A stretch of DNA of 54,261 nt from Desulfuromonadales bacterium (GTDB taxonomy: Bacteria > Desulfobacterota > Desulfuromonadia > Geobacterales > Pseudopelobacteraceae): the NCBI GenBank assembly GCA_013377095.1, contig JACAAY010000023.1, positions 1 through 54,261 on the forward strand, given 5' to 3'. Below, piece by piece: positions 9,127-21,700 of this stretch (its first letter is position 1; each line of letters opens with the position of its first letter). Under the pieces are notes generated by a model, which was not told the origin of the DNA, did not search any database, and saw only the letters and a program-made list of their open reading frames with translations. Position numbers and translations under genes: made by a program.

Positions 9127-11190
9127 TTAAGCGATCCTTGAAACATCGGCTATCCGCCCCAGCATGCGGTCAATGACCGTCAGCAGGGCCAGCCGGTTGG
9201 TTCTCACCTGGGGATCCTCCGCCATTACCATGACCCTGTCGAAGAAACCATCCACCGGGCCCCGCAGGCTGGCGATGCGTGTCAGCGCCTCCAGCCAGGC
9301 TCCCTGCTCAATTGCAGCGCCGACCTGGATCTTGACGTCATGGAACGCCTGATACAGCGCGCCCTCGGCGCCATCCTGAAACAGGGAGGGGTCTACCAGC
9401 GCATCGGTACCCTCCTTGATGATATTGCCGATGCGCTTGAAGGCAACCGCCAGCGGCTCAAAATCGGGATGGGTTTTAAACTCGTCCAGTGCGGCAATGC
9501 GTGCCCTGACATCCACCAGGTCATCAAAACCGGTTGAAACAGCCGCATCCACCGCATCTGAAGCGAACTCATTGCCCAGCAGATTAACAAAACGGCCGCG
9601 GAAAAACTCCAGCACCTCTGCAGACACCTGCTCCTTCGGCCGGTTCAATTTGGCAGCCAGAAGATCCAGTGAGCAACTGACAAGTTCCGCCAGGCTCAGA
9701 CGATAGCCCCTTTCAAGAATGATGCTGATGATGCCGATGGTGGCCCGACGCAATGCATAGGGATCTGCGGCTCCGGTGGGGATCAGCCCTACGCTGAAAC
9801 AGCCGCAGATGGTGTCCAGTTTGTCGGCGATAGAAACAAAGGCGCCGAGATCACTGGCCGGCAGTTCACCCCCGGCCTGGACCGGAAGGTAGTGTTCGGC
9901 AATGGCGCTGGCAACGGCAACATCCTCGCCTTCCAGCAGCGCATACTCTCGCCCCATGATACCCTGGACCTCGGGAAACTCACACACCATCCCGGACACC
10001 AGATCTGCCTTGCAGAGCCAGGCAGCTCGTCCGACTTGGGACTTGAGCGCCGGGTTCAGTTTATCGGCCAAACCTTCAGCCAACGTTTTGAAACGTTCCA
10101 TCTTCTCGAAGGATGTGCCCAGCTTCTGCTGGTAGACAACTTTTTTGAGCCCCTCGACCCGTTCGTCCAGCCTGGTCTTCTTGTCCTCTTCAAAGAAAAA
10201 TCGTGCGTCGGACAGCCGGGCCCGCAGGACGCGCTCGTTACCCTTAACCACGACTGACGGATCTTCCGTCAGGGTATTGTTGATGGTAATGAAACCGGGC
10301 ATCAGCTTGCCCTCTCCATCCACGATGGAAAAGTAGCGCTGGTGGCTACGCATGGAGGTAATCAAAACCTCACGGGGAACCACCAGGAATTCCGGAGAAA
10401 ACGTGCCGTGCACTGCGCTGGGGTACTCCACCAGATAGGTGACCTGATCCAGCAATTCCTCGTCGGGCAGCAGATGACCACCGGCAGCAACGGCAACGCG
10501 GTGGCTTTCGCGGCGAATGGTCTCCTTGCGCCGCTCCGGGTCGACAATCACGAAATGTCGTTCGCACTCGTCCAGGTAATGGCTGAAATTTCTCACAGGG
10601 AAAGGGGTGTTGGCCATGAAGCGGTGCCCGCGGGAGATACTACCGCTTTCGATGTTTCCGAAGCTGAAGGGCACCACAATGCCATCGAACAGGGCAACGA
10701 CCCAGTGTATCGGCCGGGCAAAGCGGACATCCAGGTCACCCCAGCGCATGGATTTTTTGAAGGGTATGTTGGCGATCAGCGCCGGAAGAATCTCGGATAA
10801 AAGTTCATGGGTTGGGCGTCCGGTTTCGCGCTTTGTCACCGCCAGGTATTCACCTTTGTCGGTGGTAACAACCTGAAGGTCGGCAACCGTCACTCCCTGC
10901 CCCCGGGCAAAACCTTCCGCAGCCTTGGTCGGCTTGCCGTCGCCATCAAAGGCCGCTTTTTTTGAAGGTCCGGTGGCAGTAATCTCGGCGTCCGGCTGTA
11001 CGGCCGGAATATCCTTGACCACCAGCGCCAGCCGGCGCGGTGTGGCCATGGTCTGCACCGTGGTAAAGCTCAGGCGGGCATTGGTCAGTTCCCTGGTGAT
11101 CATGGCCTCCATCTCGGCCATGGCGCGCGGGATAAACCCTGCCGGAATCTCCTCGGTGCCGATTTCCAGAAACAATTCCTTGACGCTCAT
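9127..11190 (-). CDS. glyS: Glycyl-tRNA synthetase beta subunit
   Basis: Beta chain of the heterotetrameric bacterial glycyl-tRNA synthetase, 687 aa, needed for tRNA recognition. The N-terminus KELFLEIGTEEIPAGFIPRA and the later FEEDKKTRLDERVEGLKKV block are family hallmarks; the C-terminal part is the anticodon-binding-like domain. The start at 11190 is supported by an AAAGGAGGT site and by a one-base overlap with the glyQ stop (TGATG). The longer open frame upstream belongs to glyQ read in another phase. Confidence 0.96.
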   Translation of the reverse strand: MSVKELFLEIGTEEIPAGFIPRAMAEMEAMITRELTNARLSFTTVQTMATPRRLALVVKDIPAVQPDAEITATGPSKKAAFDGDGKPTKAAEGFARGQGVTVADLQVVTTDKGEYLAVTKRETGRPTHELLSEILPALIANIPFKKSMRWGDLDVRFARPIHWVVALFDGIVVPFSFGNIESGSISRGHRFMANTPFPVRNFSHYLDECERHFVIVDPERRKETIRRESHRVAVAAGGHLLPDEELLDQVTYLVEYPSAVHGTFSPEFLVVPREVLITSMRSHQRYFSIVDGEGKLMPGFITINNTLTEDPSVVVKGNERVLRARLSDARFFFEEDKKTRLDERVEGLKKVVYQQKLGTSFEKMERFKTLAEGLADKLNPALKSQVGRAAWLCKADLVSGMVCEFPEVQGIMGREYALLEGEDVAVASAIAEHYLPVQAGGELPASDLGAFVSIADKLDTICGCFSVGLIPTGAADPYALRRATIGIISIILERGYRLSLAELVSCSLDLLAAKLNRPKEQVSAEVLEFFRGRFVNLLGNEFASDAVDAAVSTGFDDLVDVRARIAALDEFKTHPDFEPLAVAFKRIGNIIKEGTDALVDPSLFQDGAEGALYQAFHDVKIQVGAAIEQGAWLEALTRIASLRGPVDGFFDRVMVMAEDPQVRTNRLALLTVIDRMLGRIADVSRIA

Positions 11191-12068
11191 CAGGCAACAC
11201 CTCCTTTCAACAGCGGAAAGCCCAAACGTTCGCGCATCCGCAGATACCCTTCGGCGCAGATACGGGCCACATTCCGAACCCGGCCGATATAGGAAGCACG
11301 CTCGGTGACCGAGATGGCACCGCGGGCATCCAGCAGGTTGAAGGTGTGGGAGCACTTCATGACATAATCATAGGCCGGCAGAACCAGGTCCTTCTCCGCC
11401 AGTCTCAGGCATTCCTTTTCGTACATGCTGAAAAGCTGCAGCAGCATGTCCACATCGGCTTCCTCAAAGTTGTATTTTGAAAATTCAACTTCGCTTTCAT
11501 GGTGAATATCGCCGTACTTGATCCCCTTTACCCATTCCAGATCGTAGACATTGTCCACGCCCTGCAGGTACATGGCGATCCGCTCGCAGCCATAGGTGAT
11601 TTCCGAAGAAACCGGCTTGAGATCGATGCCGCCCGCCTGCTGGAAATAGGTAAACTGGGTGATCTCCATTCCGTCCAGCCAGACCTCCCAGCCGAGTCCC
11701 CAGGCCCCCAGGGTGGGAGACTCCCAGTCGTCCTCAACGAAGCGGATATCGTGTTTGTTCGGATCGAGGCCAAAAGCGCGCAGGGAATCCAGATAACGGT
11801 CAAGGATGTCCAGGGGGGACGGCTTCATGATGACCTGAAACTGGTAGTAGTGCTGCAGTCGGTTGGGGTTCTCACCGTAGCGTCCGTCCGTGGGACGGCG
11901 CGATGGTTCCACATAGGCGACATTCCAGGGCTCAGGCCCCAGAACGCGGAGAAAGGTGGCAGGGTTGAAGGTTCCGGCGCCTTTTTCGGTATCGTAGGGC
12001 TGCTGGATAATACAGCCCTGCTTGGCCCAGTACCCTTGCAAGGAAAGAATCATATCCTGAAATGTCAC
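11190..12068 (-). CDS. glyQ: Glycyl-tRNA synthetase alpha subunit
   Basis: Catalytic chain that activates glycine. The start is set at a GTG (12068) because GGAGGT lies 6 nt upstream and the product then begins [19 protein letters not shown], as in the family, with the normal length of 292 aa; the frame stays open for 62 more codons without similarity. Conserved blocks include [20 protein letters not shown], the [20 protein letters not shown] region and [19 protein letters not shown]. It is coupled to glyS by a one-base overlap. Confidence 0.96.
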   Translation of the reverse strand: MTFQDMILSLQGYWAKQGCIIQQPYDTEKGAGTFNPATFLRVLGPEPWNVAYVEPSRRPTDGRYGENPNRLQHYYQFQVIMKPSPLDILDRYLDSLRAFGLDPNKHDIRFVEDDWESPTLGAWGLGWEVWLDGMEITQFTYFQQAGGIDLKPVSSEITYGCERIAMYLQGVDNVYDLEWVKGIKYGDIHHESEVEFSKYNFEEADVDMLLQLFSMYEKECLRLAEKDLVLPAYDYVMKCSHTFNLLDARGAISVTERASYIGRVRNVARICAEGYLRMRERLGFPLLKGGVA

Positions 12069-12120
12069 GAAGACACCTCCGATGGGGGAGTTTAAGAGCG
12101 TGATGCACAAAGAATTATAT

Positions 12121-12149
12121 GTAATAGCAGGAATGACCGGCGCGGTCAA
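12121..12149 (-). promoter_or_regulatory. Predicted sigma-70 promoter of glyQ operon
   Basis: Minus strand: TTGACC (12144-12149), exactly 17-bp spacer, TATTAC (12121-12126). It lies about 55 nt before the glyQ GTG, in the gap after the DUF11 block. It probably drives glyQ-glyS-chemoreceptor-hisHAFE, since no clear internal promoter or terminator was seen. Confidence 0.6.
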
Positions 12150-12198
12150 GGTTGAGGGCTGCGGGAATACTACCTGATATGAGTTGAAACATGTTGCC

Positions 12199-12234
12199 CT
12201 CCGTTCCGGACTGATGGAACAGCCTGGAACGGGG
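12199..12234 (-). terminator. Weak stem-loop after the DUF11 operon
   Basis: CCGTTCC (12201-12207) pairs with GGAACGG (12226-12232) about 20 nt past the stop of the 1761-aa gene. There is no U-run on the minus strand, so termination would be weak or need Rho. It separates the accessory block from the glyQ promoter. Confidence 0.3.
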
Positions 12235-12250
12235 GGCGGCGTATATCCTC

Positions 12251-15200
12251 TCACGGTTGAACAGTTACGCGGAATTTCACCTTGCCGGAAGCGCCGGGAG
12301 CCAGTGCACCGGTGTGGGTCCAGGTTATGGCCTCCCCGTTTATCGTCGCCGCACAGGCTGTGATGGCGGGCGGAAACGAAGTTGGCACTGTTCCGAGACA
12401 GGCGCCGTCCGGATTAACACAACAGGCAACGGGATTGATGGTATAGGCCGGAACACTGTCATGAATGACAATGTTGTTCAGGGGGCCGCTACTGTTATTT
12501 GCGTAGGTAATGGTGTAGATCAGGTTGCTTCCCGGCAATGCCGTGGTTTGATCAACGGCTTTTGTCAGCGCCAGACCGGCGCTGGTGGGAGTGCCGACCA
12601 GGGTGTTGTCCGTACGGGTATATTGGCGGGAAAGTGCGGGGCTGGCGTTGGTGTAGTCAAATGTCGCAGTCAGGGTAACCAGATTGGAGCTGTTCATGGG
12701 AGCACTGGCCGGCACAAACTCCTTGAGCATGATACAGAGCTGTTCATTGGCAACCAGCGTGAGGGGAGACGTGATCTGCTGCTCGCCGCTGTCAAATCTG
12801 CCGTTGCAGTTTGTGTCCCTATACAGGACTTCACCCCAACCCGGCACCGTTGGCGAAGCTACGGCCGCTGTTGCAAATGATACGCTACCAGCGCTACCGG
12901 CCGTAAAACTGTGTGGATGAAAGACGACCGAACCGGGCAGCGCCGAAATGGTATTATCGGTCAGAAAGCGGTTCTCGGGGACATCGGCGAAAAACAACCC
13001 GCTATACGTCGTTCCCGACTGAAAGGTCAGGCTTGCGGAATCAGCTGCACGGTCATAGATGCCACAGGTACCAACTTCAGCACCAGTTGAAACGAAACCA
13101 GAAGAGTTTGTTTCGACAATTTTGAGCGTGGTTCCATAGACTATGCTGCCGGGTATATGCAACATGAAATTGCCGCTGGAATCGGTAGTTGTTGCATCAT
13201 ACACAACATCTCCCGATCCATTGGTAAGCCGAATGGTAACAGCGGGAAGTCCTGCTTCGGTGCCGTTCAATTTTCCATCATTGGCGATGCCTCCCCCAGC
13301 ACCGATGTCGCTGAAGACTTTCCCCGTAACACTGTTACCGTAATACAGACCAAAATTTTGCGGTGCGAGGCCCGCAGTACTCACCGTTACCGGTCGGACT
13401 CCGGTAGAGAATTCCGAACCGAGCCAGCCTGATGGATAGGTGGGAGAAACATCACTTAACGTAGAATTGTCATCCAGTATCAGACAGTAATCTCCTGCGC
13501 CCACACCTAAAATTGAATATGCTCCGCTGGTCAGATCAACCATTGCAGCGGAAAGAGCCGGATTGGTACAGAGTACACCGCTCCTCGTAGCGATTTTGAC
13601 ATACATCTGAGGAATCCCGGTTCCAGTCTCGGCACCATCCATGGATGCATTGTGATTGACATCGTTATACACGAAACCGGTTATGCCGGCCCCCACTCTC
13701 AAGGTAGCGGTTACGGCAGGCGCCGTTCCGGCATTTGACGTCGTGACTACTCCGGTGCTGTTTACAAAGCTGCCGGTTGTTGTGGTGGCCACATTTGCAG
13801 AGACCGTACAGCTGCCGTTAGCCGGGACAGTTCCATTGGCAAGCGTAAGGGACCCGGCAGTTGACGACAAAGTTCCACCGCAGGTGGTGTCAAATGCGGG
13901 AGCGACGGCATTGATCATGCCCGAAGGATAGCTGTCCGTAAATGCAACACCCGTAATGTCAAACTCGTTATTGTTGGTAAACGTTATTGACAGACGGGTT
14001 GGCGTTGCGGCCCCCATCTCGGTTACAGCGGGTGAGAATTGCTTGGCGACCACCGGCGCGCCCATGACGGTAAGTGTCGTCACGGCCGTCATTCCGGCAC
14101 CGAGATTGGAATTAACCGGCCCGGTGGAGTTGAGGTAACCTCCCTGGGTTGGAACGGTAACATTCACAGAAACAACGCATTTTTCGTTTGGCTTGATCGT
14201 TCCGTTTGTGATGCCGATGCTGTTTGATCCACTTGCGCCACCGGTCAGCGTGGCGGAAGACGTACCGGTACAACTGACAGATGGGCTGGCAGATGGCGTG
14301 TTAATCATTCCACTCGGGTAGATATCGGTGAATGAAACGGATGTAAGGTCTGACGTGTTTGGATTTGCAACTGAAATATTCAAACGACTGACACCATTGG
14401 TCACAATCGGATTGGTGGCAAAAAATTTCGTGGTGATGGTACCGGAGTTTACCGTTAATGTGGCTGAAGCAGCGGTGCTGCTTACACCGGCATTCGCGGT
14501 TGTCACCGTACCGGCAGGAAGAGTATTGAAGTAGCTCCCCTGGCTGTTTGAGGTGACCTGCACGGTCACGGTGCAGTTCGCACCGGTCATACTGGCTCCG
14601 GACAGGGTCAAGGATGTCCCGCCGGGCTCTGCCGTGACAACGCCTCCGGGGCAGGTTGTCGTCGCAGCGGGAGTGGAGTGGTTTATCAACCCAGCTGGAT
14701 AGGTATCTGTAAATGACACACCGGTAATGGTATTTCCGCCATTCAGGGTGATGGTCATTGTTGTCGGATTACCGCTGGTTATGGTAGGCGATGTAAAGGC
14801 TTTGGAAACAGTGGGGGGAACCAGCGAAGTCACGTTCAAAACATGTGAAGCCGATCCGCCACTGCCGTTGCTGCTGGCAATCGCACCAGTACTGACGGTG
14901 TAATTCGCGGCAGACGCGCTGGAAACATTGACCGAGACCGTGCAACTCCCGCCCGCTGCCAGGGTTGCCCCTGAAAGGCCGATTGGTGAAGCAGCTCCTG
15001 AGGCGCCCCCCGCTCTCGTCCCCGAAGATCCTGATGTACAACTGATGGAAGCATTCGGCGGGGGAAGAGTTGCTGACGAAGTTGTATTAACCAGGTTAGC
15101 GGCATAGGTGCTGGTAAACGCGACCCCGGTCAGAGGTGTTGCTGTATTGGGATTGGTAACGGTAATACTGAGGCGCGAGGAGCCGCCGTTTCCCGAGGTC

Positions 15201-17536
15201 ACTACCGAAGAGGGTGAGAAAGCAACGCTTGCCACCGGTGCGCCGACAACATTCAATACTGCCACGTTGCTCGGCGCGCCAGCAACGGGTTCCTGAGTAC
15301 TGGTGACGCCGCTGGCCTGATTTGGATTACTTCCGACGGTGCTGCTGGTAACATTGACCGTGATAGTACAGGAGGCTCCGACCGCCAGAACGCCGCTGGC
15401 AAGGCTGATGACGCCGGCTCCGGCATTTGCCGTGACCGTACCGCCGCACGTGTTGGTAACGGCTGGTGCTCCCGCCACAAGCATTGCGGCAAGCGGATCA
15501 CTAAACGCAACGCCAGTAAGCGGCTGCGTTCCCAGGTTAGTAAGGGTGAACGTAACCGTTGAGGTTCCTCCGGCATTGATCGTAGCGGGCGAGAACGCCT
15601 TGGTAATGGTCGGCCGTCCCACGGAGAGGGTGGCTGAAGCCGTGCCACCTGTACCACCATTGGTTGAGGTCAGCATTCCGGTCGTATTGGTGTAAACCGC
15701 CGGGGTTGCGCTGGTTACGCTGACGCTGATGGTGCAGCTTCCTCCCGCTGCAATGCTCCCCCCCGTCATACCGATTGAGTTCCCACCCGCTACTCCGCCG
15801 GTCAGTGAGCCGGATGAACCGCCGGTACAGGATATGGTCCCACCCGAGGCATTGACAAGGCCTGCCGGGTAGCTATCGGAAAACGACACTCCGGTAACCA
15901 ATGCAGAGTTGGAAGCTGGGTTGGCCACCACGATACTCATCAATGAAGGACCGCCTACCGGCACAGGATTGGTTGCAAAACTCTTGGTTATGGTTGGAGG
16001 AACCACCACCGCCGCAGTGGCTGCCGAACTTGCACCGGCATAGGTTGTTGCAATGGTCTGGCCGCTGTAGGATATCTGCGCCGTATTGGTGATCAGTGTA
16101 CCGGCCGGAATATCGCTGTTAATCGTGGCATCAAAGGTCAGTGTGGTGGATGAGGTGTACGGAAGCATACCACCTTGGACGGTATCAGCTCCACTGCCGA
16201 GCCGGAATGCGACATGGGGCGTCGGCGTTGCGCTGTATTCGGCCTGATCGTCACCCGATACATCACTCTTAACACCGCTGTTGGAGCCGCTGGTTATTTT
16301 CAGGCTTCCTGGCAGATAGGTCGTATATGCGGGGATATTGTCACTCAGTACCAGGTTGGTAGCGGTATCGATACCGGTGTTTTTCATGGTTACGGTAAAA
16401 CGGATGGTATCGCCGGGCATTAACGTGGCTACGCCGTTATTGTTGACCTTGGTAATGGTCTTGACAAGATTCGGCGTAATAATCGGTACGTAGAGGTCGG
16501 TGGCAAAGGTCAGCACGGCGGGATAATACTGATCACTATTTGTCGATGTACTGAACAGGGCGCTTGTTGCACCGTTGGCCAGCTTGCCCGACACATCCAG
16601 TTTGGCGATATCAAACCCCAACTGGTTTCGATAATTGGGGTTTTTGGTTGTAATGTACGAACCCACATCGCTGATTGAAGAGTTGAAAAAATTATTGACG
16701 GCGTGGGTTGCGTCACTCATGGCTACGCCATTGAGATTATAGACGTCACCCGTCAGATTTAAATCGCCCTCATAGGTCACCGCGCCAAGGGTTGTGTTGA
16801 CTGTTCCCGAGAGCGGCGTAAGGAAGCCGTTGACGTTTATGTTTACCGGATGGGTACTGTCTACGACCTGATATCCGTCAAACACGGCCAGGTTTTTGAG
16901 CGGGAGCGAGTAGTTGCCATAGACAACGACCAGGGACCACCCGGCGAATGTATTGGAATTGTTGGGGTACGATTGAATATTGGCAACGGTATAGGTCCCG
17001 TTCCCCGCGGCCCTGACCTGGGCGGTAACATCGGCAAAACTGGAATATCGCGGCGTTGCCGTTGAATCAATATCGGTCTGGCTGGACGTAACCAGTTCAT
17101 ATCCGAAAGATCCGGGTGTGGACAAAAGGACCTGGCTGCGTGAAGAATTCGACGATTGCCCGCCCCAGTAGAGACCGGCCCACAGAATGTTTGAACCAGA
17201 ACTAAGGTTAAGATCAGCGGAACTGGAATTGAAGGTCGTTGAATCACTGTCTATGTCAACATCCCTCATGGTGAAATCGTTATTATTGGCCAGGCCACCC
17301 GCTTGTGCTGCGGCACAGGTTATCCCCCCCCCTGTTGTTCCGTCTTGACAGGTCATGGAGGTATTGCCGATCAGCTTGATATCTCCGTTGGCATTTGCAT
17401 TGAATCGCCGGGTAAAGGAGCGGTCGGCGGCATGTGCACCTTGACCACAGAAAAGCGCCAGGAGAGCGAGGTTGAACAGTACCGTCGTCATTCTTTTCAG
17501 GCTCATCATCATGACCCGGTTAAGCGTCATTTTCAT
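12251..17536 (-). CDS. Very large secreted DUF11-repeat protein with SdrD-like domains
   Basis: A 1761-aa exported protein. Signal peptide about 1-36 (cut after GAHA). Residues 37-350 form an N-terminal domain with the [11 protein letters not shown] motif seen in some DUF11 proteins. A DUF11 domain follows (355-510), then six Cys-paired beta-sandwich repeats (about 513-640, 641-765, 766-905, 906-1030, 1031-1158, 1159-1283). Two SdrD-B/Cna-B-like domains (1284-1400, 1402-1520) and a final DUF11 (1650-1761) end the chain. EF-hand-like loops lie at D1292-D1300 and D1574-D1582. There is no C-terminal membrane anchor or sorting signal. M1 overlaps the OmpA stop (ATGA); M3 (17530) has better spacing to GAGAGG and may be the real start. 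Probably extracellular, adhesive or structural; function unproven. Confidence 0.88.
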   Translation of the reverse strand: MKMTLNRVMMMSLKRMTTVLFNLALLALFCGQGAHAADRSFTRRFNANANGDIKLIGNTSMTCQDGTTGGGITCAAAQAGGLANNNDFTMRDVDIDSDSTTFNSSSADLNLSSGSNILWAGLYWGGQSSNSSRSQVLLSTPGSFGYELVTSSQTDIDSTATPRYSSFADVTAQVRAAGNGTYTVANIQSYPNNSNTFAGWSLVVVYGNYSLPLKNLAVFDGYQVVDSTHPVNINVNGFLTPLSGTVNTTLGAVTYEGDLNLTGDVYNLNGVAMSDATHAVNNFFNSSISDVGSYITTKNPNYRNQLGFDIAKLDVSGKLANGATSALFSTSTNSDQYYPAVLTFATDLYVPIITPNLVKTITKVNNNGVATLMPGDTIRFTVTMKNTGIDTATNLVLSDNIPAYTTYLPGSLKITSGSNSGVKSDVSGDDQAEYSATPTPHVAFRLGSGADTVQGGMLPYTSSTTLTFDATINSDIPAGTLITNTAQISYSGQTIATTYAGASSAATAAVVVPPTITKSFATNPVPVGGPSLMSIVVANPASNSALVTGVSFSDSYPAGLVNASGGTISCTGGSSGSLTGGVAGGNSIGMTGGSIAAGGSCTISVSVTSATPAVYTNTTGMLTSTNGGTGGTASATLSVGRPTITKAFSPATINAGGTSTVTFTLTNLGTQPLTGVAFSDPLAAMLVAGAPAVTNTCGGTVTANAGAGVISLASGVLAVGASCTITVNVTSSTVGSNPNQASGVTSTQEPVAGAPSNVAVLNVVGAPVASVAFSPSSVVTSGNGGSSRLSITVTNPNTATPLTGVAFTSTYAANLVNTTSSATLPPPNASISCTSGSSGTRAGGASGAASPIGLSGATLAAGGSCTVSVNVSSASAANYTVSTGAIASSNGSGGSASHVLNVTSLVPPTVSKAFTSPTITSGNPTTMTITLNGGNTITGVSFTDTYPAGLINHSTPAATTTCPGGVVTAEPGGTSLTLSGASMTGANCTVTVQVTSNSQGSYFNTLPAGTVTTANAGVSSTAASATLTVNSGTITTKFFATNPIVTNGVSRLNISVANPNTSDLTSVSFTDIYPSGMINTPSASPSVSCTGTSSATLTGGASGSNSIGITNGTIKPNEKCVVSVNVTVPTQGGYLNSTGPVNSNLGAGMTAVTTLTVMGAPVVAKQFSPAVTEMGAATPTRLSITFTNNNEFDITGVAFTDSYPSGMINAVAPAFDTTCGGTLSSTAGSLTLANGTVPANGSCTVSANVATTTTGSFVNSTGVVTTSNAGTAPAVTATLRVGAGITGFVYNDVNHNASMDGAETGTGIPQMYVKIATRSGVLCTNPALSAAMVDLTSGAYSILGVGAGDYCLILDDNSTLSDVSPTYPSGWLGSEFSTGVRPVTVSTAGLAPQNFGLYYGNSVTGKVFSDIGAGGGIANDGKLNGTEAGLPAVTIRLTNGSGDVVYDATTTDSSGNFMLHIPGSIVYGTTLKIVETNSSGFVSTGAEVGTCGIYDRAADSASLTFQSGTTYSGLFFADVPENRFLTDNTISALPGSVVFHPHSFTAGSAGSVSFATAAVASPTVPGWGEVLYRDTNCNGRFDSGEQQITSPLTLVANEQLCIMLKEFVPASAPMNSSNLVTLTATFDYTNASPALSRQYTRTDNTLVGTPTSAGLALTKAVDQTTALPGSNLIYTITYANNSSGPLNNIVIHDSVPAYTINPVACCVNPDGACLGTVPTSFPPAITACAATINGEAITWTHTGALAPGASGKVKFRVTVQP

Positions 17537-18690
17537 TTCCTCTCAAGCTGGACATCATCGAACTGTTGCAGGGGGCTTACGAAGAGAGGGGGTGAAAAGG
17601 AGAATTCCACCCGACGGTTACGGGCGTAGGAAACCATATCCTTGCCGCGCATGTAGGGTGCGGCTTTTCCAAAAGCCTTAACCGATATTCTTGAACGCTG
17701 GATACCCGCGGCCACCAGATAGGTCCTGACCACCTCGGCGCGCTGCTTGGACAGGATTTTATTAAACATCTCCCTACCGCGTTCGTCGGCATGCCCTTGC
17801 AGTTCCACCGTTATGTCCGGATTTGCCCGCATAACCGTGGCAACCCGTTCCAAAACAGCTGCTGAACGGGCGCTGAGGCTGTACTGGTTGAGAGCGAAGT
17901 GCACACGATCTGCGCTGGCCGAACCGGGAGACGTTCCGGGGGATGGCTGCGTGGTGACCGCCTTAGCAGCAATTTCGCTGTTAGCTGAAGGCAATACGGC
18001 CGGGCAGGCCGGACAGGCAGCGGGAAAACCTGCCGAGACTTCCTCCTCTTCATCTCCTTCCACCGCAACGGAGTCGGCATTCACCAGCGCAGTTGCGGCC
18101 GTTGTGGCCGGGCAGGCTTCAATCTTGCGCCCCGCCTCCCTGGCCAGACGTTCGGCAGCCTGCAGATAAGGTTTGGCATGGCGCCAGCCAAGCTGGTTGT
18201 CTTCATGACCGGCCCAGACCAGCTGTACTTCAAGCTGCGCAACCAGATCCTCGCCGCAGGAGAAACCGGGGTGTTTCTTCCAGTCAACCGCCTTTTGCCA
18301 CAGGTCCGGACGTATTTTTTTACTGGTCGGCAGGATGATGGTCGTCATGCCAATGGCATTTTTCTTGTCTTCCAACTGTGAAATAAGATCATACGCCTGT
18401 CGCAAGGCATCCTCGATGACGGAGGTACGATCATTCATGCTGTATTCATCCATGGCCATGTCGATCCAGGCCTGCGCCTTGGCGAAATGGTACGAGGCGA
18501 TCGGCGTTCCCTGGGTATTCACATCTGCCAGCCGCTGCTGAAGCCTGTTGATCGACCTGATATCGGATGAAATCGTCTCATCAGTGATGCGCGCCTGTTC
18601 GGGTGTCAGGCTCTGCCCTTCGGCAATGGCGCAGATGGTTGCTACATACAAAAAGAGCAGAAAGGAGAGCAGATGGTTCCGTTGCTTCAT
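17533..18690 (-). CDS. OmpA-family peptidoglycan-associated protein
   Basis: Start placed at 18690 (MKQRNHLLSFLLFLYVATIC), which has GGAGATGATA in front; the frame opens 4 codons earlier. The product, about 385 aa, has a signal peptide, a helical region (about 30-200) with several Cys, a low-complexity linker, and a C-terminal OmpA domain (about 266-370 in the longer numbering). Peptidoglycan-binding residues are in place: the Asp of GHADERG and the Arg of ARNRRVEF. No N-terminal beta-barrel or lipobox was seen, so it is probably periplasmic. It sits between the barrel protein (36 nt gap) and the 1761-aa gene (overlap), suggesting that it ties the secreted complex to the cell wall. Confidence 0.88.
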   Translation of the reverse strand: MKQRNHLLSFLLFLYVATICAIAEGQSLTPEQARITDETISSDIRSINRLQQRLADVNTQGTPIASYHFAKAQAWIDMAMDEYSMNDRTSVIEDALRQAYDLISQLEDKKNAIGMTTIILPTSKKIRPDLWQKAVDWKKHPGFSCGEDLVAQLEVQLVWAGHEDNQLGWRHAKPYLQAAERLAREAGRKIEACPATTAATALVNADSVAVEGDEEEEVSAGFPAACPACPAVLPSANSEIAAKAVTTQPSPGTSPGSASADRVHFALNQYSLSARSAAVLERVATVMRANPDITVELQGHADERGREMFNKILSKQRAEVVRTYLVAAGIQRSRISVKAFGKAAPYMRGKDMVSYARNRRVEFSFSPPLFVSPLQQFDDVQLERK

Positions 18691-18726
18691 TATCATCTCC
18701 ATGTGAACCAGGCGGCTTGACTCACG

Positions 18727-21700
18727 TTATTGCTGAGGCCCGTCATTAAGTGTCTTGTGCTGTAATCCGTCCAGCAGGTGTTCATCAAATTTGAATCTCA
18801 TACGCATGAAAAAACCGGGGTTGGTATAGTTTTCGCCGGACAGGTCCTTATCATAAAACCCGAAAAAGTTGTAACCCGCCGACAACCAGAGATTGGAGGT
18901 GATCAGATAACCGACTTCGCCCCCCAAACCGTAGAGCACACTGTTCAGGCTGTTGTTGAAAAGCGACATGGCATTCACCCCCATGTCCCACTTTTTGGTG
19001 ATATCGTAGGTCAGGTGACCCGTGACCATGTGGGCGTTGGAATGACTGGAGATGCTGCCGCTGTCGTCCTGCACCAGCTTGCCGGCGTACCTGCCGCTGA
19101 AAACCAGGGCACGCGCAGCCTGGAAATTGAAGCCGGCTGAAAGGATATGCACCATGCGCAGTGAGGGGATGGCAACATTTGTGTCGTCACTCTCGTAGCG
19201 AAATTCGTATTTGGACAACAGATTGAACCTGTTGGAGTCAACCGGCCGATACGCCAGACCGATCTGGGTGCGTTGATCAACCTTGACACCGGAGCTGGCG
19301 CCCTTGTTACTGCTGTAGGAAACAACCTCCCGTCCCAGCAGGGTAATGGAACGGTTACATTTGTGGGCCAGCCCGATTGTACCGAGATAACTGTCGCTCT
19401 CGTGGCTGGTGCGGTACTCAAGCCGGGTACTTCCCTTCCAGAGCGTGGACCCGGTATACTCCAGGCCGATGCCCAGGGCGGTTGAGTCGTTATTGGTGGA
19501 ACCGCCCAGCGTGGTAATCCGCTCGGCATTGGTGTTCAAACGGATACCCGGCGTCAACTGCCAGCCGTTTCGCAGGCCAATGGCTGCCTCCGCATCTCTT
19601 CCTGACACCGCATCCCTCATGCGGTATTCACTGAAGAGATGTCCCTCTTTCATGTATTCGGATTCCACCCCCAGCAGGGTTGTGTTGCGCTGCTGACTTT
19701 CGTTCAATGAGAACTGGCCTGCCAGACTTGATATCAGTTCGTGCCGGACATACAGACGGGTCTGGGGGGCAAGCTGGTAATCACCACCCACTGCCACTGA
19801 CCTGCTGTCAAAAGAATTGACCGACTGTTCGTATTCGGCGAACAGGCTTAGTTTGTTATAGAAGGGGACCTGCAATCCCAGCTTGATCCGGATACTGGTA
19901 TTTTCCGTCGGGGTCAGCGTGGCGGAGCCAATCGTCTGCGAAGCGGTCGCGCTTTCCTTTGCATAGCGCACACCCAACTCTCCCTTCAGAAAGCTGGTTA
20001 TGGCATGCTCCAGATTGACAATCACCCCTTTGCGGTTGCCATGGGTGACCTGATCTTCACTGAAGATAGCCTCGGTGGACAGGGCCGTGTTCTTGTTCAG
20101 CGTGTAGCGCGCCTTGGCTCCCAGTTCGGTCCGTCCCTTGGTGATGGTGGACGAGGGATTGTCAAAACCGGAATCGGTCCGGTAACCGTAAATACGGGCG
20201 GTGAGGTTTGCGCTGTCGTGCCGCAGTTCGACCCGCTTGCCGTCACCCTCTCCGGATGTTACGGACGACAGGGCCGATTGTCGTGACATGTGCGCCCACT
20301 CCGCCAGCAGGAAGGTCTTCTCTGCCAGCTTGATGGTGGCATTGACGCTCCCCAGTTCCTGTTGGTCGAGCGGATTCTCGTCGCGCACATAATTGCCGCC
20401 GATCTCCAGGCGGTCGTGCAGCTTGAGCTGCACGTCGCCACCGGCAACCCAGTAATCGGGACCACCCTGGTTGACTTCGTAGGTGGCGCGGATATACACC
20501 AGATTAAGGCTGCTGTCGCGGCTACTGACCGGCTCCTTGAAGAGAATCCGCCCGGTCAGCGCCTCGATTTCGTAATCGCTGAAACGCGACATAGGCACAC
20601 TCTTTATGATCAGCGAGGGTTGGTTGCGATCGCGGGTGATGATCTCTATTTTCTCGCTGTTGGCAACGATATCGGCATTATTCAGAAAATACGGTCCTGA
20701 AACACCCAATCCAGGGATTTCGTCAATCACCTGCCGGCTCTTGTCCTGGCTGGCAAAGGCATTGGCGCTCAGGAACGAATTTTCATAGTGACCACGCACT
20801 CCGGTCAGGCTGCGGTTGTAGGCGCCCAAGACCCGCACTTCGTTGTTGGCGGCCTGGGTGGTAAAATCGCCATACAACAGATAGGAACGGTTTTTATCGA
20901 CCCGCACATAGAACCGGCCGGTTGACTGGGCATCGAAACCGCGAATGGATGAATCTCCGTAGACCGGGTAAAATTCGTCGGGACTGATGTCGCGGAACAG
21001 CTTTTCACGGGTATCCTTGTCCGAATCATAGGACATGGTCAACAGGTAGTCACCCTTGATCTTGCCTTTCAGGAAAAACGCGGCGCGCCCGGCGGCTGAG
21101 AAGCGTTTGTCGTCACCGGTTGAAATCGTCTTCAGTTCCTGTTCAAAACCATCCTGACTATGAGCCGGAGAGATCGCCCCCAAATCCAGTCGACGCAGAT
21201 TAAGGGTCCCCTCGATGACACCAAACGCAATCAGCGGTCGTAAGTTGGGAATAAACGAAATGCTCTGCTGGGTTTTGATGGTGCCCGAACTGACCTTCAC
21301 CACAGCGATCCCAGGATCGGCCGGGGTTATCAGCCGATACTCGCCCTGGCCACCCTCCACAAAGAGCTGGAGCCCCGGCTCCTGTTCGGAGAGATCCTTC
21401 TCGTCCCAACGACCAAGCGACGATTCAAGGGTCAAAGGAGTACGCGTGGTGACGGGAACACCCTTCTCATCCATCAGGCGGACTTTTAAAAGTACCGGTG
21501 TCTGCCCATCGGCAGCCAGATCCCCTTGGGGAACCTGAATTTCTATTTTCGCCAGTGCGTCCGGAGCGGTAACGGTGATGCGTGCCGAACCGCGACGATT
21601 GCCGAAAGAGTCGGTCTGAATCAGTTCCAAAGAGTTTGTACCCGGCTTGAAGGGGATACCGATGTATTCGCGCGCTTCCAGCTTCTGGTCTTCAACGATC

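Noticed and set aside
12069..12250. T-box riboswitch before glyQ
   Set aside because: The leader from the predicted promoter to the GTG is only about 45 nt, without the T-box sequence or a terminator-antiterminator pair.
13700..16020. Recent DNA-level tandem duplication in the DUF11 repeats
   Set aside because: The repeats are similar as proteins but not near-identical as DNA, so there is no sign of recent duplication or assembly collapse.
17324..17332. Run of nine C/G early in the 1761-aa surface protein gene as a phase-variation tract
   Set aside because: Similar runs of 8-9 occur in hisF (about 5890-5898), rpoD, lysA and the barrel gene at Gly-Gly or Pro codons, so they are ordinary codon use here; strain comparison would be needed to reopen this.
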